DNA from: Siphonodentalium dalli
Lineage: Eukaryota > Mollusca > Scaphopoda > Gadilida > Siphonodentaliidae
DNA length: 64,000 nucleotides
NCBI GenBank assembly: GCA_032622095.1
Contig: CP136067.1
Coordinates: 200,472,052 to 200,536,051 of the forward strand
Direction: 5' to 3'
The position numbers were made by a program, and so were the translations under genes. This document shows, piece after piece, positions 11,421 through 21,554 of this stretch (position 1 is the first letter of the stretch; every line of letters starts with the position of its first letter). The notes beneath the pieces are model-generated. The model was not told the DNA's origin, searched no databases, and was given only the letters and a program-made list of their open reading frames with translations.

Positions 11421-12393
11421 AATAGGATTGGATCTTTCTGGACCTTATACAACTACACTCTCAGGTAATAAGTACATCGCCACCTTCATTGATTTGTATA
11501 GTGGTTGGCCTGAAAGTTTCGCAATTCCAGATAAGACCGCTCAAACAATAGCACAGTTATTAATGGATCAAATCTTTCCACGCTATTCGGCCCCTTTAGA
11601 GCTCCTAACCGACAATGGATCAGAAAATTGTAATCAAGTTATGCAAGATGTCTTGAAGGAATTAAATATTTCTCACGTCAGAACCTCGTTCTATCACCCA
11701 CAAGCTAACGCTCGCGTAGAACGGTTTCATAAGACATTACACGATGTTCTTTCTAAACTAATAGAAAATCAGTTAGAAGTATGGGATCTCCATCTTAATC
11801 AAACTCTCGCCGCAATTAGATTTAATGTGAACGAATCCACGAAATATTCGCCATTTTATCGGTTGTATAACCGAGATCCTGTATTACCATTGGATAACTT
11901 GTTAAAACCACATAAGAAGTATATGGGTGACGACTTTCATAAAGTTGCCCTTCAAGAAATGCATCGATCATTTCGATTAGTGCATAGACATTTTAAATCT
12001 GCTAAGCGTCAAAAACAATATGCTGATAAAAATTATAAAGATATTAGTTATGAAGTTGGTGATCTGGTTTATTATAAGGATAATCAAACCAGAAATAAAC
12101 TAGCTACAAAATGGTTACCGTATTATCGGGTCACTGCTAAAACTTCACCAGTGAGTTATCGTATTCGTAATCAACTCACTGGTCGTGAAACTAAATGTCA
12201 TGCAGAGCACATACGTAGGGCTCCACTTGATTGGCAAGTGCCTACTAAAGAGGATAAAGGTCACGCAGTACGAGCTCAACCCTATGTTGTGCCTCCTAGT
12301 TCTTCGGACTTCTCTGATTCCAAAGACAACATGCCTTTAGCTCGTCTCGCTCAGAGATATAAACATAAACAGATGACGAAAATATTCCTTTAA
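11412..12393 (+). pseudogene. Integrase catalytic core and C-terminal domain
   Basis: Continues pol after the 1-nt shift near 11410. The catalytic DDE residues are visible: ATFIDLYSGW, LLTDNGSEN and HPQANARVERFHKTL. The C-terminal part has EVGDLVYYKDNQTRNKL followed by KWLPYYRV, the GPY/F-like module of gypsy integrases. It ends in a basic QRYKHKQMTKIFL. The frame is open for 321 codons with no internal stop, so this domain is the best preserved part of pol. The TAA overlaps the ATG of the next ORF by one base (TAATG). Confidence 0.9.
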
Positions 12394-12614
12394 TGGATCT
12401 AGCTAAAAAGTTACAGGCTACTAAATATGTTCAGCCTCAAACTAATTCCGATATGGAAGATATAGCAGGTACGAGTGGTGATGATAATGAGTCGGTAGGG
12501 TCCGATCATGCTCAGTCACTCGATGAATTTGAGGATTACCTCACTGCTACATCAGATGTGGTGGACGACGTTACTCCAGTAACGGGTAAACAGCCCACAC
12601 TCATGGAGGTCTAG
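12393..12614 (+). CDS. Small acidic ORF overlapping the integrase stop
   Basis: A 73-codon frame whose ATG shares its A with the integrase TAA. It is rich in Asp, Glu and Ser (GTSGDDNESVGSDHAQSLDEFEDYL) with no known domain. It may be translated by termination-reinitiation, or it may be the inherited C-terminus of integrase separated by a 1-nt shift. Many gypsy polyproteins end in an acidic tail, so the second reading is at least as likely. Confidence 0.45.
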   Translation: MDLAKKLQATKYVQPQTNSDMEDIAGTSGDDNESVGSDHAQSLDEFEDYLTATSDVVDDVTPVTGKQPTLMEV

Positions 12615-13383
12615 ACACTTTTTATGTGCTGTTCTTCCCCAAATTTTTCCCATTTGTCCTTACTATTGGATAGGAAACGTAGAGTTAAAGTCGATCTATA
12701 CCGACGATTACTGATTTTGACAGTACTCCATTCGTAAGTAGGTTGGCGTTTTCTCTGTCGCCACTCCTTTTTGTTCCCTTCTTTTCTATGTAAAGAAGTT
12801 TTACATAGGGAGGTATACCTTATGGGGCTCCAAACTTTTTGCGAAAACACGTATAAATTATTATTTTTTTCATTTTTCCTTTCCTTGTTGCAGTAACGCG
12901 ATTTTTTTTTTAATAACAATGGTTTTGTAATAGAATTTTCAAAACCTTGGCACCAATTAAACTGGTGGGGTTAAATGTTACGGGGAAAGTTAACATCAAA
13001 TACATTTATGGAGTATGACCTTGGTCATTTTAAATATCTCCCTTAGTAAGAACCCTATATATAACGGCTGGTATAAACTTTGGTCAAAGAAAAGTATGCT
13101 AAGTAGCAACAAGATAAGAAATCTTACCCAAAAATTCAACATTTACTATCATAAAATGCATTTCTGTGTGTGGCCACACTTAGGAATAGCATAGTAACTG
13201 ATTAAAAGATATAAAGGTTTGGCAACTGGATAGTTTGGAGATCTGATCAATCTCCCAGATGGATTGCTAGCAAACAGTTACACTTGACACTATACATGCA
13301 CACCAGTATACTTACATACAACACTAATACATAAAATATCTTTTACTCTTTTAATATCTTTATAATTTTTATCTTTTACACAG
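12615..13383 (+). promoter_or_regulatory. pol-env spacer with splice acceptors
   Basis: No gene is seen. Two pyrimidine tracts end in CAG: TTTCCTTTCCTTGTTGCAG near 12876-12894 and TTTTTATCTTTTACACAG ending at 13383. The second is 7 nt before the env ATG and is the likely acceptor for a subgenomic env RNA. A CTATATATAACG motif near 13053 could be a TATA box but has no support beyond its sequence. Confidence 0.55.
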
Positions 13384-13390
13384 ATAAAAG

Positions 13391-15254
13391 ATGTCAAGAT
13401 CAAGAATAATCATATGCTTACTACCTTTTCTTGGTCTTATAACATGCACACTTATAACATCACATAATGTGATGTTTCAGAAAATAAAAGATATAACCTT
13501 AACAAATTCAGAATGGACTATGAGATTTGTAATAGACCTTAAGGTCTATCAAAACTATCTAAATTTCATATCAGAACAAATAAAACAAACTCAAATCCAT
13601 ATTGAAAATGCAATAACTAAATACCCACGTAGAATGTTCTCAAATGGAACAGCTCAAGAAGAATTCCAAATAACTTTTCAAGGATTACAATCGGAATTAA
13701 AAGCATTAAAAGCACAATATTTGGAAATAATAGTTCAATTCACTGAGTATAAAAGTTTACATGGAAAAACTACAAGAAAACGTAGAGCACTTCTTCCGTT
13801 TATAGGAGAAGGTCTTTCATGGCTCTTCGGAACTGTTAGTACTTCAGATCTAGAAAACATAAATTCCAATATAAATAAACTAGGACAAAACCAAAATAAA
13901 ATTCAACATGCATTACAAGAAAGTTTCAGCATAATGGATGCTACTAGGAATTTGCTTAAAGACAATAGGCAAAGAATAAATCAATTGGCACAAATTGTTA
14001 AAGTCATAAAGACTAAAACTGCACTTGCACTAAACCAACAACATCGAAGAATTCTAAAAATAGAATATTATACTAGTGTACATCATAACTTAGAATTAAT
14101 TGTAGACGAGGTAAACCAAATGGTAACATCTGCAAGGTTTTACATAGAACACATGCACATGCAATTAAGTATGCTAACCTCTAAACGAATATCTCCAAGT
14201 GTAATTAGGATAAATACGTTAAGACAAATGATTAGAGATATTAAAAAGAAACTGCCAGATCACTTAAAATTACCTTTTAACCCGACATCAGAAACTTGGC
14301 AATATTATCAACATTTAACTTGTAATGCTGTTTTATCTAACAGTCAAAATAGTTATAATAGTTAAAATACCACTTCTAAATGTTAAAAACAATTATGAAG
14401 TATTTAAAATACATTCTTTACCTTATGCAGTAAGCGAGAAGATATTGAAAACAGACTTAAATCAAATGATAGCAGAATATCGATTAGGCACTTCAACGTT
14501 AATTATAAACCATAGTAGAACTCAATATGTAAATTTACCAGAAACGTCACGATGTGCTAAGGACAAATTAAAGTATTGTAAATTTAATGGACTTATTAGA
14601 GATGTGGAAGAAATGAAACCTTGCCATGTAGCATTATTCATAAATGACAGTAAATCAATAGAGAAAAGATGCATAGTAGATGTTAAACCAAATATTGTTT
14701 TTCCATACGTAACTCAAATAAATAAAGGTCTTTACGTTTTAAGTACAAAGGAACAATTAACTTTCTCAATGGATTGTACAAACATAAAAGACACTTACCA
14801 AATAAAAATAAACCCTCCCATCGGACTGTTAGAACTAAAACCTACCTGTTCAGCATCCACACATAGCTTTAAGTTTGAAAGTTATTATGAAGGAAACAAC
14901 TCTAAATTAGTGGATGCATTTAACAGTAAAATTTTACCAACATTTAATACTTCTAGATTCCTCTTATGGAAACCACTCTTGGAGAAATTACCAAACTATT
15001 TAAATGTAACTTTTCCAGAACCACTGAAGTTAGTTGATAAGATACCGCTTAAGCAACTTGTAAATTCTTTAGATAGTCTAGTAGTCCTTACTCCAGCCTC
15101 AAATTCATTTTCAAAATTCTTATACTTTCTATTACTTGTTCCACTGGTTATATCGCTATGCTGTATTATCAAATTTAAACATGAAATATGGCATGGATTA
15201 TGTAAACGCCGTAATAGGCGAACTGAAAAACATAGACAAGAAGGTACTGAGTGA
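13391..15254 (+). pseudogene. env: Errantivirus/baculovirus-F-like envelope gene, one frameshift
   Basis: The product would be a class I-type membrane fusion protein. The ATG at 13391 starts a hydrophobic signal-like segment (IIICLLPFLGLITC). Around residue 135 a furin-type site RKRR is followed by a hydrophobic segment ending in LFG, the arrangement of baculovirus F and gypsy Env fusion peptides. A long predicted coiled-coil region follows. The first frame ends at 14363-14365; homology continues in another frame from about 14340 to 15254, with several cysteines, N-glycosylation sites and a membrane segment (FLYFLLLVPLVISLCC) before a basic tail. The break near 14340-14365 prevents a complete product as read. 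Expression was probably by splicing. Confidence 0.88.
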
Positions 15255-16225
15255 TAAAATAAATAACCAGGAGAACTCTATGAAGATATGGAACTAAGCA
15301 CACCTCAACCAATGAAGAAGCGACAAGTCATCCCCGGAGACAACTTCAAGGAGAACACGAATTCTTCATCCAGAAAGGGAAATAATCGAGTTGTTTGATA
15401 AAAGCCTATTCAGAAGATCAGAATGCCTATGCCGCCGTTAGAAGAGCCACTAAAGCCCGGAACAGTACTGAAAGTGATAATACTGTCGCTCCCGAAGCAG
15501 TATCAATCCAAATCAAAGGATAAATCATGGGAACGACAGAACCAAACATCACAATACAAATGATGATAATTGTGATAATGATTCAAGAAGAAGAAATAAA
15601 CTTCTCACATAAAACATTCTTAGTAACAAACTAGGAAAAAGGAAGCTATGTAAACACATTTCCAAAAGAAGAAATGATGATAATAATGAAGAAATATAAA
15701 CATTTCGAATAAAGAAAGGATAACAAATACTTTCTTACCAGGATGTATATAAACATTTCTAAAAATAAGGAAGGAAGATGATGATAATGATGATTTCTAT
15801 ATCCTTAGAGAAAATAAGGAATTTATAACATTATCATGCAGACGTTACAGTGATAATAATTCTTAAAGACGAGTCCAACAGTGATCGTGATAGTGATATG
15901 TTGCAGATTGTGATAGTGCAAAGACACTAACATTTAAGAAAATATTGTTGAAACTAATTCAAAATGTATATTAATTATTGTTAATCGATTGTATTAAATT
16001 GATATTAGAATTGGATTAAGACCATGGTATTTTTCTCACACATTTTAGTTTGAAGTATAAATATTTAGCGATTAGTGAGAAATATCAAGGCCACCACACT
16101 TCCAACGTACGGCTGACATAACAGAAATAGTGCTGTTTTTTGAACTACACCTAAAGTCATCCTTCTGTTATATTCTCTGTCGAGAGAGAGTTCCCTAACG
16201 TGAAATCTCTTGGGTATATGATGAT
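15255..16225 (+). other. 3' noncoding region of the younger family A element
   Basis: Contains degenerate A-rich direct repeats built on GAAGAAATGATGATAATAATG (about 15540-15800). A short purine-rich stretch GAGAGAGAG lies near 16184, about 35 nt before the 3' LTR. No clear canonical polypurine tract abuts the LTR. A short open stretch at about 15420-15524 (NAYAAVRRATKAR) may be a decayed gag-like or tail segment. Confidence 0.6.
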
Positions 16226-16931
16226 TGTAACAGAATGATGTCTACCAAACCTAAATTCTCTATCATTCGAGATGTAAGCTGGTAGTTTGAAAATAAGGTG
16301 CAATTTAGTTTGCATATTTCTAGGAAATATTTCCCAGCTTAAAATGAGAATACGACAGCATCAGCCAAGTACAGTAGAACTGTGGCGTCGGGATTATGCT
16401 GAAGTCACATTCTCATGACCAACAGTTATAATATTAATATGTAGAGGTCATGGATTAAATGATAATGACAGGAACAGCACCGTTCACCAGGGTACACATT
16501 AGTTTATTATACGAATGCTTGACATAACGTACCCTGTTACCTAGTTCGAACTATCCTGCCTGCCAGAATAGATGACTATTGTGACAGGTTTTGTGCCAAC
16601 TTTGACACAGGATGGTTGGAACTGGTATGTCTAAAATTTATTATAATAAGGAGACTTATGATTGGTCAGTTAAGTCTCACACCCTATTTGTATATTTGCT
16701 CGGTCCAGAGTTTAGACCGGCAGTTCTAGTCCTGCTACTCCACTTAGTTTGTCTCTTATACAAGGTGCTGTTCCACTGGCTCAGTGTAATTCTGAAAGAA
16801 AACGCTTACAGATTATCTCTTGACGAAAAATAAAAAGATCAATTCAACACGACTCGACTTATTTGTGACAAGACCACGACCACCATCGTCACACACACAA
16901 CGTTAAAAAAGAAGTCCTCCCGGTTCTGTCA
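16226..16931 (+). repeat. 3' LTR, younger family A element
   Basis: Starts TGTAACAGAATGATG and ends GTTCTGTCACA. Compared with 5036-5741 it shows a 3-nt insertion near the start and about ten single-base differences by eye. TAAA follows at 16932-16935. Confidence 0.92.
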
Positions 16932-16935
16932 CATA

Positions 16936-17290
16936 AACCTGTTTTAGAAGATATTGGCAATAATTTAACTCAATTAACGGAAGTAGTGGGAACTCACAAT
17001 CAACGAAACATAGTTGGACAAAAATTGGCAGTAATAAAAATAATAACTTTCCAAACAAAATACTTGGAAATAAAATCAAATTTTTTTTTTACCAGTATAA
17101 ACATTATATAATAGAACCTCCTGTAGAAGAACATAAACCTACAAAACCAGTCACACCATTTACAGAAACATTTAAACAAACTCAACCAGTGCAAACTATT
17201 GAAGAACCCTGTGACGAGTATTGATCAAACTGTTCACTTGCTAACCTAACCGAAAAACACATTCGTTTTATAAATCCTGACACAGAATGG
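16936..17290 (+). pseudogene. Family A leader ORF Y (older copy), 3' half, and gag start
   Basis: Continues the ORF interrupted at 5035, with segments matching PVL.DIG.NLTQLTEVVGTH. It reaches TGA 17222-17224 after a run of T's near 17083 that disturbs the frame. The sequence then reaches the equivalent of the gag start (ATGGAAGGGGGCA, 17287 onward) and jumps directly to LTR sequence, so gag, pol and env of the older element have been deleted. Confidence 0.82.
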
Positions 17291-17298
17291 AAGGGGGC

Positions 17299-17806
17299 AA
17301 TTATTCTCATGACCAACAGTTAGAAAATTAATATATCGAGGTCATGGATTAATGTGAGAATGACAGGAACAGCACCATCGACCAGGGTACACATTAGTTT
17401 ACCACACGAATACTTGACATAAAGTACCCTGTTACCTAGTTCGAACTATCCTGCCTGCCAGAATAGATGACTATTTTTACAGGTTTTGTGCCAACTCTGA
17501 CATAGGATGGTTGAAACTGGTATGTCTAAAATGTATTATAATGAGGAGACTTATGATTGGTCAGTTAAGTCCAAACCCCTCTTTGTATATATGCTCGGTC
17601 GGGATTTTAGTTCTAGTCCTGTTTCTCCACTCTTCTAGTCTGCTATACTAAAGGTGCTGTTCCACTGGCTCAGTGTATTCTGAAAGAAAGCTCTTGCAAA
17701 TTATATCTTGAAAATAAAAGATCAACCCAGACGACTCGACTTATTTGTGAAAGACCACGGCCATCGTCACACACACAACGTAAAGAAGTCCTCCAGCTCT
17801 GTCACA
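17299..17806 (+). repeat. Truncated 3' LTR of the older family A element
   Basis: Begins inside the LTR at ATTATTCTCATGACC and ends at GTCACA. The 5' ~230 bp are absent. The junction with the gag start at 17287-17299 marks an internal deletion or recombination in the older element. Confidence 0.85.
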
Positions 17807-18124
17807 CCAATCACATGCGACGTTACAAATCGTATTAGGTCGAACAGCAATTCCGTTTGCTATTTATAATTACTGATTTTCTATGCAGTAGGGGATTCCC
17901 TGACAGAACAAATTTAATTTCCCGGGAATCCGATAATCACCAAATAAAGTTACTTCTCCGGGGCAGGGACAGGGAAATTCAAGTATATATTTAGAGCCAG
18001 TGGCGCTATTCAAGTACATGCTGGTGGGTGGCGTGGAATTCAAGGGTATTCAAGGCTCTGGAAAAATAATTTTCAAATTAAAGTACGTTCAACTATATTC
18101 AAGTACCCGTGGGAACCCTGCTTA
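17807..18124 (+). other. Unassigned spacer
   Basis: No gene or repeat was recognised. The motif ATTCAAGTA or a close variant recurs several times (17970-18105), giving it a degenerate repetitive look. Confidence 0.4.
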
Positions 18125-18994
18125 ATAATAAATGCCGGTCGTACTCAATTCATAACATTATCCAATAACTCGCTCTGCTTAATGAATCCATTACCATTCT
18201 GTCCTTTTGATGGTGTTATTCGAACGCTTTAAATCGATAAACCATGCCCTATCACATTACTCATGAATAACACAGGGTCAATAAAAGAACCAAGTGGAAC
18301 CAAGCATTAAACTACCATTTGTCAGAAATGTAAACAATGGACTCTGTCATTAGCTTGGCTAAACCAATAACGTTCTCGGTAATGTGTAGAGATTGTATAA
18401 GTTCTCAAGAAGTGACATTACTTCCGCCTATTGGATTATTAACTTTAGAGTCACTTCTCATGTGATAACTCTCAGCTTATAAATGTGCTTGATAATGATA
18501 TTCTTCCTAAATTTAATATTTCCAAGTTCTACCTTTGGAAACCTGTCTTGGACAGAATTGAACATTTAAAAAATTTGAGCTTACCGAACGCATTAAAAGG
18601 CGTTACTAAAATACCCTTCAATCAGCTAATTGATTCATTGGTCAACCTGGAACGCACAACGTCCCTCCATTCTGTAATTCCAAAATATGTTTATGTAATT
18701 ATAATCGTGGCAATGTTAACCGTGGTACTTGCCCTCTGCCATTACCGAAATAAAGTTATATCCCTCTAATGCAAACATAAACGCCACAATAGGCGCCATA
18801 ACGTCAGATTTGGGTCACTAGGTGTACGCGAAGATGAAGGTACCTTGACCGAAGAACCCTCCACGTCTTCAGCACCTGAATCAAAAACCAAGCGATCAGC
18901 CGAATCACCACCTACTCCTCATACCAAAATTCAACTAACTGAAAATGATATTGCCTATTTCAGCAGCACCAACTCATGGAACTACCAAAATTGA
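18125..18994 (+). pseudogene. C-terminal half of env, family C
   Basis: Corresponds to the second half of the env at 13391-15254 but is clearly diverged. It has the matching cysteine-bearing blocks (FCPFDGVIR; KPCPITLLMNN; PPIGLL), then from 18485 an open frame with FYLWKPVLDRI and a membrane segment VIIIVAMLTVVLALC. An in-frame TAA at 18767-18769 is followed in the same frame by a basic and then Ser/Thr/Pro-rich tail to TGA 18992-18994, longer than the family A tail. Several stops and a shift interrupt the ectodomain part. The ends are broken, with no N-terminal half, cleavage site or fusion peptide present. Confidence 0.78.
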
Positions 18995-19033
18995 TAACCA
19001 CTAACGAGGCTTCATCAGACACACTGTAAAAAA

Positions 19034-19656
19034 ATGTCCAAAATCAACGTTGTCATCTTTAGATCCAGCCATATTCAACGATTGGCTCAACATTTACTAT
19101 CAACGGAGAATAAGATGCTATATCCCAACAACTTCCGCAGAGCATTGAACCAAGTCGACCCCAATATTACAGTAACTATGTATGGTATTCGTGGATTGCG
19201 ACTCCACAGCCTACAAACATCAACCATCAGCCAACTACAACGTCCGTCTATGATAATGTGTGGAGGCAATGACCGCTCCCCTGGATCAGTAGAAGACACC
19301 TACTATGACCTAACCCATCTAATCAACACTCTACAAGACCCAACTCCTACGAAAGTAATCGTCTTCGATCACTACTTCAGAGAAGAAAAGTCTGACTTCC
19401 AGGTCCAGAAAAGACCAGTAGTCGCAGTATCGATATTAACCCATATAACGACTGTGTGTGTCAATTCAACAAATTACTTTGAAGCGGATTACACAAAAAT
19501 TTCCCAGCAGCATATTACTGGCCGCTTCAAAGACTATCAACCTTCGTTGATGAATCAGCCTTGAATCGTGATAAAGTTCACCTCAATGAAGAAGGAAATA
19601 TCCGTCTAACCAAGAATATGAAGAATGCGATTGTGTTCGCGTTGACTCATTCATAA
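19034..19656 (+). pseudogene. SGNH-hydrolase-like gene downstream of env (family C, copy 1)
   Basis: SGNH hydrolases are serine esterases and lipases, and some act on sialic-acid O-acetyl groups. The ATG at 19034 lies 40 nt after the env-tail stop. Three of the family's blocks can be placed: block I as VVIFRSSHIQRL (G and D of GDS replaced, Ser kept), block III as MCGGND, and block V as DKVHLNEEGN (Asp and His of the triad). Block V is in a different frame from the N-terminal part; the shift falls near 19405 and the inherited stop is at 19654-19656. About 205 residues would suit a small SGNH domain. No signal peptide is apparent, so a cytosolic product is likelier. The same gene recurs at 40043 and 50853. 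Confidence 0.72.
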
Positions 19657-21554
19657 CCATTTAGAACCGCTGGATCGGATTCTTGAGTACGTAGTCACGT
19701 ATGTCTCCGCCGAGACCTGTGCTTGAACTTGTATCCCTTTCAGCTAAATCATGTTCATCAACCGAACAGAAAGTGATTAGACGGAAATATAAATACATGA
19801 CATTCTATCCATGAAGAAGATATCAAGAAGAAAACCCGTGTTAGTTATACACGAACTCATTGTTCTAAATTGTGATATAATTCCCCACGGTATTGAATAC
19901 CAACTATTATATAATGTGTATGCTCAAATTAATTCGTCGCATGCCATAGGATTATATAAAGACCACGGTCTAGGGCTTAAAATTAATCAGATAAGAATAA
20001 GTAGATGCCCTCATTATAGCTGGATACGTGAGATAGCTAGTACCATGGTTGTTCCATCAACCAAAACCGACTTTAACCCTTTACCCAAAAAACCGGCCAA
20101 AACCGGCCAAATAAAGCTTCAACAGCCTAAAATATCTTGGGTCTGTCTCAATAAAACCATACAAATATGGATATCATTGGAACCGGCTCATTGACCACAT
20201 TGTGATGGTTATAGTTATGCCCTGTGCCAATGCATTCTCTTATATATGCGAGTCGACCATAGGTCGCCTCGCATATACAAGAGAATGCATTGGCCTAAAA
20301 AAAAAATGTTTTTTAACACTTTTTACCATTTTTTCTTACATTCTTTAATAATTTTTAATGTGTTAAGCCAATGCATTCTCTTATATATGCGAGGCGACCT
20401 ATGATCGACTCGCATATATAAGAGAATGCATTGGCACAGGGCACTTCTGTTGGGTAAAGGGTTAAAGTCTTCAACAAATAAACACTTAAGGTCTACTGAC
20501 TCTACTCTTAAATCAGGCTATCATCCCAATTAGATGTTCTGCACAAACAGATTTTTAATGGAGTACAAATCTAATTTTACTCATACATCTAAACCCTGCT
20601 AACAGGCAGAGGTCATATCCTCTTTTGAGTAAGCAGATACACAAATGTGTTATCATTTAACTATGGTTAACTCTGCTTAGTAACTGGATGGAGATGTTCT
20701 GCTCACATATCCTGCACATACTTTCCTTTTTCAGAAATTGAAAAACCTATATATAGATATATTAACAAAAGTAGTTTTGCCTTAGACCTACGCCGTCATT
20801 GTGCTGAGATTGTCATTTCATTGGCAACCAGAAAGGTTGCCTCTACACTTAAGGATAATAAATCCTATTTGAAATAATAACTTAAACTAAAACTAACAGT
20901 GTGACATCTTTCTGTTAACGATTCCTGCTAGGATGATTTCAGCCTGTGAGAAATCTTCTTGGTATGGGAGGTATGTAACAGAACGATGTGCGCCCCTGCT
21001 TGATCACACCCCTGTGTACTATTGCATCAGTTTCAACCATTACGATGCACGAAAATGGGAATGTTAGTCGGACAGTCGTACTTAGCATGATGACGAGATC
21101 ATGCGATGCTGATTCTAGCTAATTCTCAGGAAAGTTCCCAGTTGAACCAGTGCAGAGGTATAACGTGTATTAGTTGTTTTGGTAACCTGCACTGGTCATG
21201 ATATACGGAAGTTACCTTTAGTGACGAGTCGTTGACAAGTCGTTGTCAAACTTGGCCAATAACATCGTCACATGATTTTGAAAAGTTGGTCACCAATATA
21301 AGCACTGAGATTTTATCCATCAGTGTTCAGTTGACTGAGTCCCCCTATGAGTACCGCTCTGGGAATGACTTACTGATCCAAAAGACCAGAGAAGAAAGCC
21401 ACCATCGGCTGTCGATGTTGAAGCGAAGCTATGTTCTAGAAATAAGTTACAACAGATCTCTACGGTTCCATAGGTTGTTGTCACCAAAAAAAAGTACACA
21501 ACGTGAAGCCTGGACAGAATTCTGTATCTCCAATGTAAAGAGTTCTGCCACACA
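19657..21554 (+). other. Family C 3' noncoding region and possible LTR
   Basis: 19657-20076 and 20466-20520 match the sequence around 40296-42580, interrupted here by the MITE at 20077-20461. From about 20520 the sequence has LTR-like signals, namely CCTATATATAGATAT near 20748 (TATA) and GGATAATAAATCC near 20850 (polyadenylation), but no second LTR was found to fix its ends. A small inverted repeat (AACCAGTGCAG / CTGCACTGGT) lies at about 21135-21200. The open stretch at 21232-21591 has no recognisable motif. Confidence 0.5.
20077..20461 (+). mobile_element. piggyBac-type MITE with TTAA target duplication
   Basis: 385 bp with terminal inverted repeats CCCTTTACCC / GGGTAAAGGG, flanked by TTAA (20073-20076 and 20462-20465). 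The uninserted site is present at 42546-42549 in a paralogous copy of the flanking sequence (CGACTTTAAAGTCTTC), which proves the insertion boundaries. TTAA duplication and CCC-starting ends are characteristic of piggyBac. The right half contains a second inverted repeat (about 20215-20444) whose arms begin GCCCTGTGCCAATGCATTC, and each arm is itself a hairpin. It has no coding capacity. Confidence 0.88.

Larger units (their letters stand above)
5036..16931 (+). mobile_element. Younger errantivirus-like Ty3/gypsy element (family A)
   Basis: An 11.9-kb element bounded by two ~706-bp LTRs that begin TGTAACAGAATG and end TGTCACA, flanked by a 4-bp duplication TAAA (5032-5035 and 16932-16935). The empty site is visible: the host ORF Y reads continuously across the duplication when compared with the element's own ORF Y. 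The order is LTR, primer site, splice donor, ORF X, ORF Y, gag, linker, protease-RT-RNase H-integrase, acidic ORF, env, LTR. A 4-bp duplication and a furin-cleaved env are features of insect errantiviruses. By eye the LTRs differ at about ten positions, implying recent insertion, yet gag, pol and env together carry about eight frame breaks. Confidence 0.92.

Noticed and set aside
12611-12919. Minus-strand basic frame in the pol-env spacer
   Set aside because: Antisense of a pyrimidine-rich region that contains a splice-acceptor-like tract; Lys-rich composition follows from the base content.
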